A stretch of DNA of 64,000 nucleotides, taken from assembly GCA_016776905.1 (NCBI GenBank), contig JADHSM010000007.1:1-64000 (forward strand), read 5' to 3'. The DNA is from Planctomycetota bacterium. Its GTDB lineage: Bacteria > Planctomycetota > UBA8108 > UBA1146. Position numbers and translations under genes: made by a program. Of the stretch, positions 1 to 8,382 are shown piece by piece (within the stretch, counting starts at the first letter, position 1; the number at the start of each line of letters is the position of its first letter). The notes beneath the pieces were generated by a model. The model searched no databases, was not told the origin of the DNA, and was given only the letters and a program-made list of their open reading frames with translations.

Positions 1-270
1 CTTTATAAGCAGCGCCACAATCTCAGGAGTGGAGGAGTACCCTGCGGCGACCATCAGCGGGGTCCAGCCATCGGTGTCTCTCGCGTTGACTTCCGCACCC
101 TTCTCTAGGAGCAGTACTACTTTTTGCAGATCGTTGCCGCTGGCGGCAATGTGTAAGGGTGTGACTTCCTGGCTTTGGAGATCGGCCGTTGCTAGCAGAG
201 TGCTGATGACAAGGCAGAGGAAAGTCACGCTTTGAGAGGAATAACGTTGATTCTGGGTTTGTCGCTCCAT
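1..270 (-). CDS. Ankyrin-repeat secreted protein, N-terminal part (cut by window edge)
   Basis: Ninety codons are visible from an ATG at 270; the rest lies off the left edge. Residues 15-30 form a hydrophobic segment ending near ATADLQS, which looks like a signal peptide, so the protein is probably exported. From about residue 36 the text matches ankyrin repeats: VTPLHIAASGNDLQKVVLLL, then GAEVNARDTDGWTPLMVAA. Ankyrin repeats are protein-binding helical hairpins, and no partner can be inferred. The gene points leftward, away from the tRNA. Family assignment is firm; biological role is unknown. Confidence 0.8.
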   Translation of the reverse strand, partial: MERQTQNQRYSSQSVTFLCLVISTLLATADLQSQEVTPLHIAASGNDLQKVVLLLEKGAEVNARDTDGWTPLMVAAGYSSTPEIVALLIK

Positions 271-363
271 AGATGTCCCAACTTTCTACAATTCATATTA
301 AATAAGACGGATCATGTTGGCAAAGATCATATTCGTGGGAATCACCATCATTGAGTTTTTCGA

Positions 364-428
364 ACTGAGATTTCGTACTGAGATTTCGCACTGTAGGGGC
401 GATACTGTGTGGCCCTTACTGTGTGGCT
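364..428. repeat. Short direct repeats in spacer
   Basis: Two adjacent copies of ACTGAGATTTCG (364-375 and 377-388, period 13) are followed by two copies of TACTGTGTGGC about 15 bp apart (403-428). They lie in the 280-bp spacer between the ankyrin gene and tRNA-Ala, in which I see no gene. This is one of many local arrays of this kind in the window. Confidence 0.7.
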
Positions 429-500
429 GAACGAGCCTTGACTTCATGATGCCTCTGGAAAAAGCCACTAAACTGAATTTCCAAGAATTTGTGCGGAGAT

Positions 501-536
501 GAAGAAACCCCGACCCATCAGAAGACGAGCCGGGGT
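501..536 (-). terminator. Possible terminator downstream of tRNA-Ala
   Basis: On the minus strand a 6-bp stem (ACCCCG/CGGGGT, arms 531-536 and 507-512) is followed by TTCTTC. It sits just past the 3' end of tRNA-Ala. The loop is long (18 nt) and the stem short, so this is a modest candidate. Confidence 0.4.
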
Positions 537-549
537 ACCGATTTAAGAG

Positions 550-625
550 TGGTGGACCTGAGGGGGCTCGAACCCCTGACCTCCGCACTGCCAGTGCGGC
601 GCTCTCCCAGCTGAGCTACAGGCCC
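550..625 (-). tRNA. tRNA-Ala (anticodon GGC), CCA encoded
   Basis: Read on the minus strand this 76-nt stretch folds into a complete cloverleaf. The acceptor stem is GGGCCTG/CAGGTCC with the G3-U70 wobble that is the hallmark identity element of tRNA-Ala. The D arm is GCTC...GAGC. The anticodon arm is CCGCA-CTGGCAG-TGCGG, giving anticodon GGC, which reads GCC/GCU. The T arm is AGGGG-TTCGAGC-CCCCT. Discriminator A and the CCA end are encoded (550-552 are the CCA). Confidence 0.97.
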
Positions 626-630
626 ATTGC

Positions 631-649
631 AGAGATCGTAACGATCTCT
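631..649. other. Perfect 8-bp inverted repeat beside tRNA
   Basis: AGAGATCG-TAA-CGATCTCT is a perfect 8-bp stem with a 3-nt loop, 5 bp outside the 5' end of tRNA-Ala. It could be a protein-binding site or a small hairpin in the tRNA precursor leader. There is no T tract, so a terminator is unlikely. Confidence 0.5.
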
Positions 650-833
650 AGCGGGTGGGCAGAAACGGGGGAAAAACCGCCTCTGACCAATCCCAAAGCA
701 TAGCCAACACGAGGCTTCCGTCAAGGGAACCGATTGTGACGAGACCTGTAAACACCTAGGATCTGTCTGTGAAGAACTCGTGAGATCCACAGGCATTCCT
801 GAGGGTATTCCGAGGCTGCAGGGGAAATTCGTA

Positions 834-868
834 GGCGACGCCGCTTTCAGAAGCCGATTTGCGTCGCC
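834..868 (+). promoter_or_regulatory. Leader hairpin just upstream of LeuRS-like start
   Basis: GGCGACGC (834-841) pairs perfectly with GCGTCGCC (861-868) across a 19-nt loop and ends 9 nt before the ATG at 878. No Shine-Dalgarno sequence precedes that ATG. The hairpin therefore occupies the normal ribosome-binding window, and translation could depend on it. Function is inferred only from position. Confidence 0.4.
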
Positions 869-877
869 CGACCCTGG

Positions 878-3634
878 ATGGATCTTCCTCCCATACTGAA
901 TCGAGGCCCCGTGGGCATTGACTTGAGAGAAATAGAGAAGCGCTGGCAGGAGATCTGGCAGCATCACCCTTTGAAATCACCTGTGGCAGAAGAGGCGGAG
1001 GACAATGCTCCTCTAGAAGCCGATTCGACGTCGAGAGCTCCTTCTGAATCATCTGCACAGGAAGTGACCGAGGAAGACTCCCCAACTCACGAAGGGGACC
1101 TTGATCCGTCGACACAGCCCAAACTCGGTCAAGACCAGATCTCTGAAGATCATTCGTCGAATCAGGGCATCTCGCCCCAAGAAGAGCGGCACTCGAATGA
1201 CGCTTCAATTTCGGAACATCAAGAGGGGCGTGAGGATCACGACGCAGGAAGCGGGTTTGCCGAAAATTTAAAATCTTCGGACGAGACGATGCCCCTGACT
1301 GACAGGTCGCCGGAAAAAACCCCAGTCGAAGATCAGCAACGTAAAGGACCAAAGACGTTCTTCTGTCTCGACATGTTTCCCTATCCTTCATTGGATGGTT
1401 TCAGTGTCAGTCAGTTGCGGGGGATCGCGACGAATGATGTCGTCGCACGGTATCAGCAATCTCGAGGACGCCGTGTACTCCGACCGATCGGGTGGGATTC
1501 TTTCCAGGCTTCCGTTGAAGAGGAAGCGCGCCAGAACAAAATTTCGCCCAATCAAGTGGTGGAACGTGGTATCGAAAGGATGCAGAAGCAACTGCGTCGT
1601 TTCGGAACTCTGGTGCACTGGGATCATGAAGTCGATACCAGTAACCCTAAAGATTATCGTTGGTCGCAGTGGCTCTTTTTGCAGTTACTCGACAAAGGTC
1701 ATGTCCATCATGACGATGCGGGCTGGAAAGTGGCCATCACGGATTATGCCGAACCTCTCCATACCGGTCTAAAGCATCTGAAGTGGCCGCCGAGAACAAA
1801 AGCATTGCAGAGAAACTGGATCGGACGCCGAGAGGGTTGTCGCCTCATTCTGAAGGCGAGCTCAGAGTTGTACGATGGGTGGGAAGAATTCGATGTCTTC
1901 TGTCGCCGTATCGAAGCTCTTCCGGAGTCCAGTTTCGTGGTCTTGTGCCCTGAGCACCCGCTCTTAGAACAGATAGTTGATCCGATTCAGGCCGATGAAG
2001 TGCGTGAACTTCAGGATCGCACCTTAAAACTCGGCGAACGTGAACGGATGGCCAACCGGGCTCATTCAGACGGGGTGGCAACGGGAGCATATGCACTGAA
2101 TCCGTCCACTCTTCAGCACATACCGATTTGGGTGAGCAGTTACGTGATGCCCGACATTCGATTCGGCGCAATTCTGGGGATGCCAGACGAGAATGAGGCA
2201 CACAAAGAATTCGCTGTGCGTCATGGAATACCCCTCAAAGCTGGAGGGCAGTCTTCGTCTCGGCGTCGGCGTCGTCCGACTCGTCGCAGGCCAGGAGCGG
2301 ATTCCGGAGCTGAAAAGAAAGGGCTCCAGGGATCTCTGGAAGTCCGCGGAGTGACGGAATCCTACATCGACTATAAGTTGCACGATTGGGTTTTTGATCG
2401 ACAACGATTCTGGGGAGTCCCCATTCCCATCATCGAGTGCGAGGATTGTGGCAAAGTTCCCGTCCCAGAGTCCGATCTTCCCGTCCGATTGCCGGATGTT
2501 GAGGAATTGGTCGAAGTCGCAGAAGGTCAAAATCCGCTCACAGCGTTTGATGATTGGATGCAGACCAAGTGTCCTGAGTGCGGAAAGGCTTCATTACGGA
2601 GCAGCGATACGATGCCGGACTGGATCGGATCGTGTTGGGGTCACTTGCGTTGTCTGGATCCAAAGAATGAAACAGTGATCGCTCGTCAAGAACTCCTGAA
2701 TATCTGGACTCCCGCTAATCTTTGCGTGGGCGGCATCGAGCATGCCGAGCTGCATCTGATGTACGTCCGATTTGTCAGTCATTTCTTAGCAGACATTGGA
2801 ATGACGCCTCATCAGGAACCCTATCGTCGATTGTTCAATCAGGGACGGATTCGTTCTCAGGAAACGGACGGCATCGACGATGCCGAAGCGTCTCGTAGGG
2901 GACCTCGTGTGATTGCCGAAGAATACCTTGATCGTTATGGGGCGGATGCTCTTCGCTTGCACCTGCTCTTCATGGGGCCTCCTCAAGATCACTCCGAATG
3001 GAGTGATGAAGGACTCAAAGGGTGTGCGAGATTCCTTCAACGTACACACGAGACGATAAAAGGTCGTATCGGAAAAGGTAAATTTGTGAGCCGAAATGTG
3101 TTGGTGGCAAAGCACCGATTGATTCGTAGAGTCAGTCGTGCGATCCGCACCTTCCGTTTGAATAAGGCTGTCAGTGCTTTCATGGAGTTTGTCAAACTGC
3201 TCAGGGGAGATGAGTTCTCCATGGAGGAGGTCGACAAAGCGACGCTGAAGACCTTCACCGTCTTGTTGGCTCCGTTTGCTCCGCATATGGCTCATGAAAT
3301 CTGGGATCTCCTCGGAGAGAAGTCCGATATTACGCAGGAGCCATGGCCTGAACACAGCAATGAATTATTACAACCCACCGAGGTCCAATTGGCAGTCTTT
3401 GTCAATGAGAGCCTTGTCGATCGTATGACGGTGGAGTTGGAAGCTTCTAAAACTCAGGTGATTGATCAGGCTCTGGAATTGAAGAGCGTGAAAGATCGAA
3501 CCGGAGGAAAATCGGCAGATCGCGTGGTTCACGTCCCTGATCGTTTACTGAAATTGATCTATACCGAATCTGGACAAGAAAAAGAACAGCCGCCTGAGAA
3601 GAGTGCCGAACCCTTCTTTGACCCCAACATGTGA
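878..3634 (+). CDS. Leucyl-tRNA synthetase-like protein lacking catalytic motifs (probable pseudoenzyme)
   Basis: The 918-residue protein aligns by eye along bacterial LeuRS. It has an N-terminal helix (DLREIEKRWQEIWQ), a Rossmann region (YPS...VVARYQ...PIGWDSF), an editing-like domain (about 313-455), DRQRFWGVPIPI (507-517), CxxC pairs at 521/524 and 565/568, GGIEHAELHLMYVRF (618-632), DRYGADALRLHLLFMGP (685-701) and an anticodon-binding helical end. Key residues are gone. The HIGH signature (HVGH in relatives) is SVSQ at 176-179, and KMSKS is replaced by AEASR near 669-673. The editing TTRPDT loop is CRRIEAL, and the catalytic Asp of the AHDERD motif is not conserved. Residues 35-155 are an acidic Ser/Glu/Asp-rich insertion, and 460-471 is Arg-rich. 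GTG at 911 is an alternative start. The frame is uninterrupted, which argues against a decaying pseudogene. A canonical leuS is presumably elsewhere. Confidence 0.85.
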   Translation: MDLPPILNRGPVGIDLREIEKRWQEIWQHHPLKSPVAEEAEDNAPLEADSTSRAPSESSAQEVTEEDSPTHEGDLDPSTQPKLGQDQISEDHSSNQGISPQEERHSNDASISEHQEGREDHDAGSGFAENLKSSDETMPLTDRSPEKTPVEDQQRKGPKTFFCLDMFPYPSLDGFSVSQLRGIATNDVVARYQQSRGRRVLRPIGWDSFQASVEEEARQNKISPNQVVERGIERMQKQLRRFGTLVHWDHEVDTSNPKDYRWSQWLFLQLLDKGHVHHDDAGWKVAITDYAEPLHTGLKHLKWPPRTKALQRNWIGRREGCRLILKASSELYDGWEEFDVFCRRIEALPESSFVVLCPEHPLLEQIVDPIQADEVRELQDRTLKLGERERMANRAHSDGVATGAYALNPSTLQHIPIWVSSYVMPDIRFGAILGMPDENEAHKEFAVRHGIPLKAGGQSSSRRRRRPTRRRPGADSGAEKKGLQGSLEVRGVTESYIDYKLHDWVFDRQRFWGVPIPIIECEDCGKVPVPESDLPVRLPDVEELVEVAEGQNPLTAFDDWMQTKCPECGKASLRSSDTMPDWIGSCWGHLRCLDPKNETVIARQELLNIWTPANLCVGGIEHAELHLMYVRFVSHFLADIGMTPHQEPYRRLFNQGRIRSQETDGIDDAEASRRGPRVIAEEYLDRYGADALRLHLLFMGPPQDHSEWSDEGLKGCARFLQRTHETIKGRIGKGKFVSRNVLVAKHRLIRRVSRAIRTFRLNKAVSAFMEFVKLLRGDEFSMEEVDKATLKTFTVLLAPFAPHMAHEIWDLLGEKSDITQEPWPEHSNELLQPTEVQLAVFVNESLVDRMTVELEASKTQVIDQALELKSVKDRTGGKSADRVVHVPDRLLKLIYTESGQEKEQPPEKSAEPFFDPNM

Positions 3635-3799
3635 TCACGTCTCATCACGTCGCATGAGGCCTCTGTGTGCAGTGTGGTCCAGATGACCTCCTGTGCCGTT
3701 TTGCCGTCATGAGTGCTCACATCGTATTCTCATTTGTGGACCCGTATCGACCGAAGAGAGCTTCGGGGCGGTGATTCCACGAGATGAATCGGGGGATCG

Positions 3800-5083
3800 A
3801 TGACCACTCTACTGAAGACGTTCCGCTGGCCCGCAGTGATCTCCACTGTGATGTTTCTACTGTTCTTGGCGGGAGATTCCTCATTGACGAGGGGGTTCTC
3901 CTCAGGCAGCCCTGCGGAAGCTGAATCATGGCCTCCCTTTGAAACAATGGATTTGGATTCGATCTTAAAGGCTCATGAAAGCCGCTTCGAATCTACAGAC
4001 CGTTCTGTCGATTCTGTCACCGATACTTCCAAGCTCGGACCCGTGACAGTCGAAGCCGGTTTCAATTCCGTTTCGACGTCCCGCGTGACCATGACTTCGA
4101 TCCCTTTTGATCCTAGTGCTCAAGAACGAATGAGATTCTTACAAGAGATGCGTTCTCAGGGGCAAGGATTACAAAGAGACCTTCGGGCAGAGATCCGAAG
4201 TTCAGGAGATCAGTTAGAAAACCGTCTCATCGATCTACTCGATTCCAGGGTGGCGACTTTAGACCAAAGGATTTCACAAAACGATGTGAGCACCTCCACG
4301 CCAAAGAAAATCTCGATCCCTGTGGGAGAAAAGAAACTCGCCAATGCGGATAAGGTCGAGCGAATGATTTACCCCATCGTGCAAATGAAGGGGAATGGCA
4401 CCGTCGGTAGCGGAGTCGTCGTTTCAAATGAGCTTCGTCCAGATGGTGGTTGGTATACATGGATTGTCACCGCCTATCACGTTGTCGAGGAAGTTCGAGA
4501 TTTCAGCGATATGAATTCGACCCTGGTGAAACTGTATTTCTTCGACCCCGAACTGAATCGACTTTCTGAAACGAAACATATCGGGACAGAAATCGTGGCT
4601 TTCCCAGAATCGGATCTTTCTCTTTTGCGTGTCGAAAGAGATACTCCTTGGATCCACGTGGCCACCGTCGCGAGCGAAGAGGTCTGCCGATCTTTAACAG
4701 TGTTTGATCAGGTATATGCTGTGGGTTGTCCTTTAGGAAATCAGCCGATCCCGACTCGCGGAGAAATCTCTTCCCAGTACAAAGAGGTCGGTGATGAAGT
4801 CTATTGGATGGTGAGTGCTCCGACATTTTTCGGGAATTCTGGCGGAGGAATATTCCGCTCAGGAGATGGTCAATTGGTGGGAATCAGCAGTATGATTTAC
4901 ACCTATGGCAAGCGTTCACCGATGGTCGTCCCTCATATGGGGCTCTTTGTTCCGCTTTCGCAGGTCAGGTCTTGGCTTCGCAGAGAAGGCTATGTTCACC
5001 TCCTGGAGGCCCATGAAGGGGTCCCAGTGACCGCTTCGGGCGATATTTCTGCACCATCTGATCAGGATTCCGGGTCATTTTGA
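3800..5083 (+). CDS. Secreted trypsin-like serine protease (S1C/HtrA-type, no PDZ)
   Basis: The 427-residue protein has a hydrophobic segment at 11-25 that acts as signal peptide or anchor. A helical, probably coiled-coil stretch follows at 107-158, and the protease fold spans about 190-400. The catalytic triad is visible as His227 (TAYHVV), Asp272 (ESDLSLL) and Ser347 (FFGNSGGG). The GNSGGG context is typical of Deg/HtrA-family enzymes, but no PDZ domain follows, so the protein ends soon after the protease domain. It likely cleaves or scaffolds proteins outside the cytoplasmic membrane. GGGGGA lies 4 nt before the ATG. A 6-bp hairpin (GGGTCA-TTT-TGACCC, 5072-5086) spans the stop codon. Confidence 0.88.
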   Translation: MTTLLKTFRWPAVISTVMFLLFLAGDSSLTRGFSSGSPAEAESWPPFETMDLDSILKAHESRFESTDRSVDSVTDTSKLGPVTVEAGFNSVSTSRVTMTSIPFDPSAQERMRFLQEMRSQGQGLQRDLRAEIRSSGDQLENRLIDLLDSRVATLDQRISQNDVSTSTPKKISIPVGEKKLANADKVERMIYPIVQMKGNGTVGSGVVVSNELRPDGGWYTWIVTAYHVVEEVRDFSDMNSTLVKLYFFDPELNRLSETKHIGTEIVAFPESDLSLLRVERDTPWIHVATVASEEVCRSLTVFDQVYAVGCPLGNQPIPTRGEISSQYKEVGDEVYWMVSAPTFFGNSGGGIFRSGDGQLVGISSMIYTYGKRSPMVVPHMGLFVPLSQVRSWLRREGYVHLLEAHEGVPVTASGDISAPSDQDSGSF

Positions 5084-5115
5084 CCCTGAGGCCCGGGCAG
5101 AGTATCCTTTTTGTG

Positions 5116-5141
5116 TCAGGATTCTGAATCAGGATTCCGAA
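5116..5141. repeat. Two 13-bp direct repeats
   Basis: TCAGGATTCTGAA and TCAGGATTCCGAA lie head to tail (5116-5128, 5129-5141) in the spacer after the protease gene. A related TCAGGATTCCG also occurs near the protease stop codon (5063-5073). Confidence 0.7.
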
Positions 5142-5261
5142 TCATGGTTCTCAAAGGGGACTATGAGGATTCAGGGTACACTTCAATCAGCAGATCAGGG
5201 ATGGCTCCCGGGATTCTGGAAGTCACCTTCTCGAGAGAACTTAACCGGAAGGATGTCAGCG

Positions 5262-6413
5262 ATGAACGCTGGATCGATCTTAAAATTTAGTACTTCTACA
5301 TTGTTAGCAGCCATCATGCTGACAGTCGTTTTTTCCAGTGGTCTTCCATTGGCAGGGGCATTTTCTGATTCTCTCGCTTGGGCTCAGGATCCGGTGAAGC
5401 CACCGGTGACCGAACCGGCGAAGGATGACAAGAAGCCTGAGGCGACGGATGCCATCGATGACATTCTGGGTTTACCCACCAGCGAACCGGAAGCGGTCGC
5501 TGTCATCGATAGATACCTAGAATCTGTCGGTGGATCAGAGCGCCTGAAGAGTATTCAGGATCGTACTGAACGCTTCCGAAACAAGAAGATTGAGCCGACC
5601 AATGAAACGATCATGAAGATGTCCCGCTTCCTGAAAAGGAATGAGGGTGCGCTCATGATTCGTGAGGAATGGCAACTGCCGGGTCTTGGTTTGACCAAGA
5701 ATAATGAGCCGCTCAATTTTGTTCAGGTCTACGATGGCGAAAATGCATTCGTCAAAGCGATGGGCGCAGTCTCGCCTTTGGCTGGAAAGACATTGATCGT
5801 TTTTGTCTGGGACAAGCACATCGATGACTTTTTCTGTTCCTTCGCTGATAACGGTTACATCGCCAAGCTTGCGGGCGAGGAAACTGTTCTGGGTAAGCCT
5901 TGTAAAGTGGTCGAACTCAATTCGTTCGCGGGTAATCAGCGTATGTTGTTTGCATTCTCTGACGAAGACGGACTGTTGATCCGGAAGACTTGGCAGGAAG
6001 GTCAACCTCCTGCTGTGATCACTAAAGAAGTTTTTTACGAAGACTACACACGTATTCGCTTTAGCGATGATCGTAATCAGTGGATCAAAACACCTATCGC
6101 CAAAAAGATTTTTGAAGATGGGGAATTGAGCCTTGAGGTGAATTACGATGAAATCACTCTGAATGCTGGAATCTCTTCGGGTGTCTTCGGTCGCCCTGAC
6201 GGCCGCTCTTTTGAAGAGGTTCGTCGAGAAAGAGAAGCTGCACGAGCGAAAGAAAAGGCCGGTGAGACCGCTGGAGAAGCGAAGGATGGCGATAAGAAGC
6301 CTGTCTGGGAAAAGCCGAAGCCGAAGCCCAAGCCTGTGTGGGAAAAGCCGAAGCCAAAACCTGCGCCAAAGCCCACGCCGACGCCAGAACCGACACCAGA
6401 AGGTGGTCGCTAG
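5262..6413 (+). CDS. Secreted LolA-like protein with Pro/Lys-rich tail
   Basis: I place the start at ATG 5262 because GGAAGG lies 9 nt upstream and a clean signal peptide follows (MNAGSILKF..., hydrophobic core, cleavage near AWAQ). In-frame starts exist at 5253 and 5163. The 383-residue product carries a central domain (DRYLESVGGSERL... to VNYDEITLNAGI) with the layout of outer-membrane lipoprotein-sorting (LolA/LppX-type) beta-sheet proteins. The C-terminus is a Pro/Lys array built on KPVWEKPKPKP units, then APKPTPTPEPTPE. Such tails often span or bind peptidoglycan. Lipoprotein transport is only a family-based guess. A strong terminator follows. Confidence 0.65.
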   Translation: MNAGSILKFSTSTLLAAIMLTVVFSSGLPLAGAFSDSLAWAQDPVKPPVTEPAKDDKKPEATDAIDDILGLPTSEPEAVAVIDRYLESVGGSERLKSIQDRTERFRNKKIEPTNETIMKMSRFLKRNEGALMIREEWQLPGLGLTKNNEPLNFVQVYDGENAFVKAMGAVSPLAGKTLIVFVWDKHIDDFFCSFADNGYIAKLAGEETVLGKPCKVVELNSFAGNQRMLFAFSDEDGLLIRKTWQEGQPPAVITKEVFYEDYTRIRFSDDRNQWIKTPIAKKIFEDGELSLEVNYDEITLNAGISSGVFGRPDGRSFEEVRREREAARAKEKAGETAGEAKDGDKKPVWEKPKPKPKPVWEKPKPKPAPKPTPTPEPTPEGGR

Positions 6414-6424
6414 GAGTTTGTTCT

Positions 6425-6452
6425 CAGAGTTTGTTTCTCAGAGTTTGTTTCT
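6425..6452. repeat. Two 14-bp direct repeats after stop codon
   Basis: CAGAGTTTGTTTCT is present twice in tandem (6425-6438, 6439-6452), with degenerate flanking copies (GGAGTTTGTTCT before, CTGAGTTC after). It lies between the LolA-like stop codon and the terminator hairpin. Confidence 0.75.
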
Positions 6453-6477
6453 CTGAGTTCATAAAAAATGTGCATAA

Positions 6478-6517
6478 AAAATGAGGCGATTCCGGTTCTC
6501 CGGAATCGCCTCATTTT
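6478..6517. terminator. Strong bidirectional rho-independent terminator
   Basis: A perfect 18-bp stem with a 4-nt loop (TTCT at 6496-6499) is flanked by A-rich sequence on the left and T-rich sequence on the right, so it works in both directions. It separates the convergent LolA-like gene (plus) and rlmN (minus). It is the clearest terminator in the window. Confidence 0.92.
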
Positions 6518-6559
6518 CATCATGGAGTGTGTCCACGAGAACTCTCAGGCTTATATCTC

Positions 6560-7663
6560 TTAGGGTTCTATACCTTGAGAGGCGGGGGGTCTTTCTGAGC
6601 GTAGAGCCAGTTGGCCACAAGCTCCGTCGATGTCGAGACCCCGACTCCTGCGGGCAGTGACCTGGCCGTCGTAATGTTGGCAGACCTCTTCACGAAATCT
6701 TTCCACGTCCTCTTCGTTGGCGGCCCTGAATGGCGCTCCTTCAAAGGGGTGGAAGGGTAACAAGTTGATGTGTCCGTGACATTTCCGCGCAAAGGAGGCC
6801 AACGCAAGAGCTTCCTGTATGTCGTCGTTGACCCCTGGGAGTACCACATATTCGAGGCTGATTCTCCGGACACTGTTTCGAAGCTTTGAGAGGGTGTCTC
6901 TCAGTTCCGAAAGAGGATGCTGTGCTTGGATGGGCACGATGCGAGCACGGGTTTCTTCCACGGCACTATGTAGACTCACGGCCAGTCTAATCTGAGGATG
7001 ATCCTCAATCAGTGTCGGAATCTTAGGGACGATGCCGACGGTCGACACCGTGATGCGTCTCGGACTCATTCCGAATCCGTCCTCCGAGGTTAACCACTTT
7101 AAACTCCGAGAGACGGGTCCATAGTTATGAAGAGGTTCACCCATGCCCATGAACACGATTTGTGTGACCCCGGGCTTTCCTTCTGACCGCGTAAAAGCGT
7201 CAACGGTATGCCATTGGCCGACAATTTCACTCGACCGAAGATTGCGAGATAACTTCATCGTTCCAGTGGCACAGAATGTACAGCCCGCTGCACAGCCGAC
7301 CTGACTAGAAACGCATAGAGTTCCTCGATCCTGTGTGGGGATCCATACCGCTTCAACAGACCTTTTATCCTGCAATCGAAACAGAAACTTCATAGTTCCG
7401 TCTTCTGATCGGAGAACCTGATCAATTTGAAGGGGAGAAGCGAGAATGTCTTTCGACAGTTCTTCCCGGATTCCCTTCGGGAGAGACGTCATTTCGGAAG
7501 GGTCGAGAATACTTTGATCCGTAATGTACTGGTGAATTTGCTTGGATCGGTAGCCGGGTAACGATCTTGAGGTGCACCAGTCTTCGATCACGTTTTTGGA
7601 ATCTCCGGGTGAAGAGTCCAGTACGTGCTGCGCTTTTTCTTGAGGACTGTGTTTCTGAGTCAT
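6560..7663 (-). CDS. rlmN: 23S rRNA (adenine-C2)-methyltransferase RlmN, radical SAM
   Basis: This 367-residue radical SAM enzyme methylates C2 of A2503 in 23S rRNA (and A37 of some tRNAs) in the cytoplasm. The iron-sulfur motif CAAGCTFC is at 124-131. The mechanistic cysteines are present: Cys118 in TLCVSS and one in the C-terminal DIDGACGQL segment. Other family blocks are FMGMGEPLHNY, RRITVSTVGI, LAVSLHS and EYVVLPGVND. Its start codon overlaps the stop of the upstream lipoprotein gene (ATGA), so the two are translationally coupled. Length is normal for the family. Confidence 0.97.
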   Translation of the reverse strand: MTQKHSPQEKAQHVLDSSPGDSKNVIEDWCTSRSLPGYRSKQIHQYITDQSILDPSEMTSLPKGIREELSKDILASPLQIDQVLRSEDGTMKFLFRLQDKRSVEAVWIPTQDRGTLCVSSQVGCAAGCTFCATGTMKLSRNLRSSEIVGQWHTVDAFTRSEGKPGVTQIVFMGMGEPLHNYGPVSRSLKWLTSEDGFGMSPRRITVSTVGIVPKIPTLIEDHPQIRLAVSLHSAVEETRARIVPIQAQHPLSELRDTLSKLRNSVRRISLEYVVLPGVNDDIQEALALASFARKCHGHINLLPFHPFEGAPFRAANEEDVERFREEVCQHYDGQVTARRSRGLDIDGACGQLALRSERPPASQGIEP

Positions 7664-8373
7664 CGGTAGCCGAGTTCCTTGCGATCAAGAGATTCTCCGT
7701 TGGGACCCAGAATCAAGTGGTGAGGTCCACGAAACAAGGTTTCCTTACCTCTGAATGTATAGTGAACCGTTCCATTTGCATCCAATTCCACTCGAGCATT
7801 CCCGACAGTCCACAGCCATCGTTGGTCCAGTGTCTGTTCTTCGATGACAGGGAATTTACCTTCGCCGAGGCATGTGAGCCGGAGAGAGCCTTGTTCTCTG
7901 TGAAAGGGACGGTCGCTTCTGGGTGGAATATGTATCCATATGATGCTGGTGGGATCCCAGCGGAAATAGGTAGGACCTACTTTGAATCGATTACGATCTC
8001 GGAAAACCCGGACTTGCTGAACTTGAATAAAATCTTTCCGACCTTCGTAGCCGAAAACGGGTTTTGCATTTTCTTCGCCGGGGGGCAGTTCGAATCTGAA
8101 GCTGACTCCGCCGTATGTCAGCGTCCTGCTCCAGGAGTTTTTTTCGTTTTTGTAACGAGTCTCGGATGAAAATCCGGATCCTGATGGAGCCCGCTTCGAA
8201 GTGGTTTTTTGGGGGGAGTTGGCGCAGCCATGGATCAGTAAAGCAGAAATGAAGCACAGCAGAATCCCAGACCCGCGTATCGAAGTGACACCAAAACCGC
8301 GACGGGGTCCGTTCGCTGGAGGTCTGATATTGGTCAAAGATTCGGGGATCAGTGGATCAAATTTGCCCACCAA
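7660..8373 (-). CDS. Hypothetical lipoprotein
   Basis: The 237-residue protein of unknown function has a basic N-terminus, a hydrophobic stretch at about 35-47 and a lipobox-like LLIHGC with Cys50, so it is likely a membrane-anchored lipoprotein. The N-region before the hydrophobic core is unusually long, and the true start could be internal. The body (80-237) looks beta-rich, with many Trp and aromatic residues and no recognised domain. It sits 9 bp after the zinc-finger gene and overlaps rlmN by 4 bp, within one leftward operon. Confidence 0.7.
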   Translation of the reverse strand: MVGKFDPLIPESLTNIRPPANGPRRGFGVTSIRGSGILLCFISALLIHGCANSPQKTTSKRAPSGSGFSSETRYKNEKNSWSRTLTYGGVSFRFELPPGEENAKPVFGYEGRKDFIQVQQVRVFRDRNRFKVGPTYFRWDPTSIIWIHIPPRSDRPFHREQGSLRLTCLGEGKFPVIEEQTLDQRWLWTVGNARVELDANGTVHYTFRGKETLFRGPHHLILGPNGESLDRKELGYR

Positions 8374-8382
8374 AGCGTGCTC

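Noticed and set aside
756..1391. Long minus-strand open frame over the LeuRS-like 5' end
   Set aside because: It mirrors the acidic, low-complexity coding stretch, has no family match and would overlap the real gene.
878..3634. LeuRS-like gene as a plain pseudogene
   Set aside because: The frame is intact over 918 codons and non-catalytic core blocks are conserved, which decay would not preserve.
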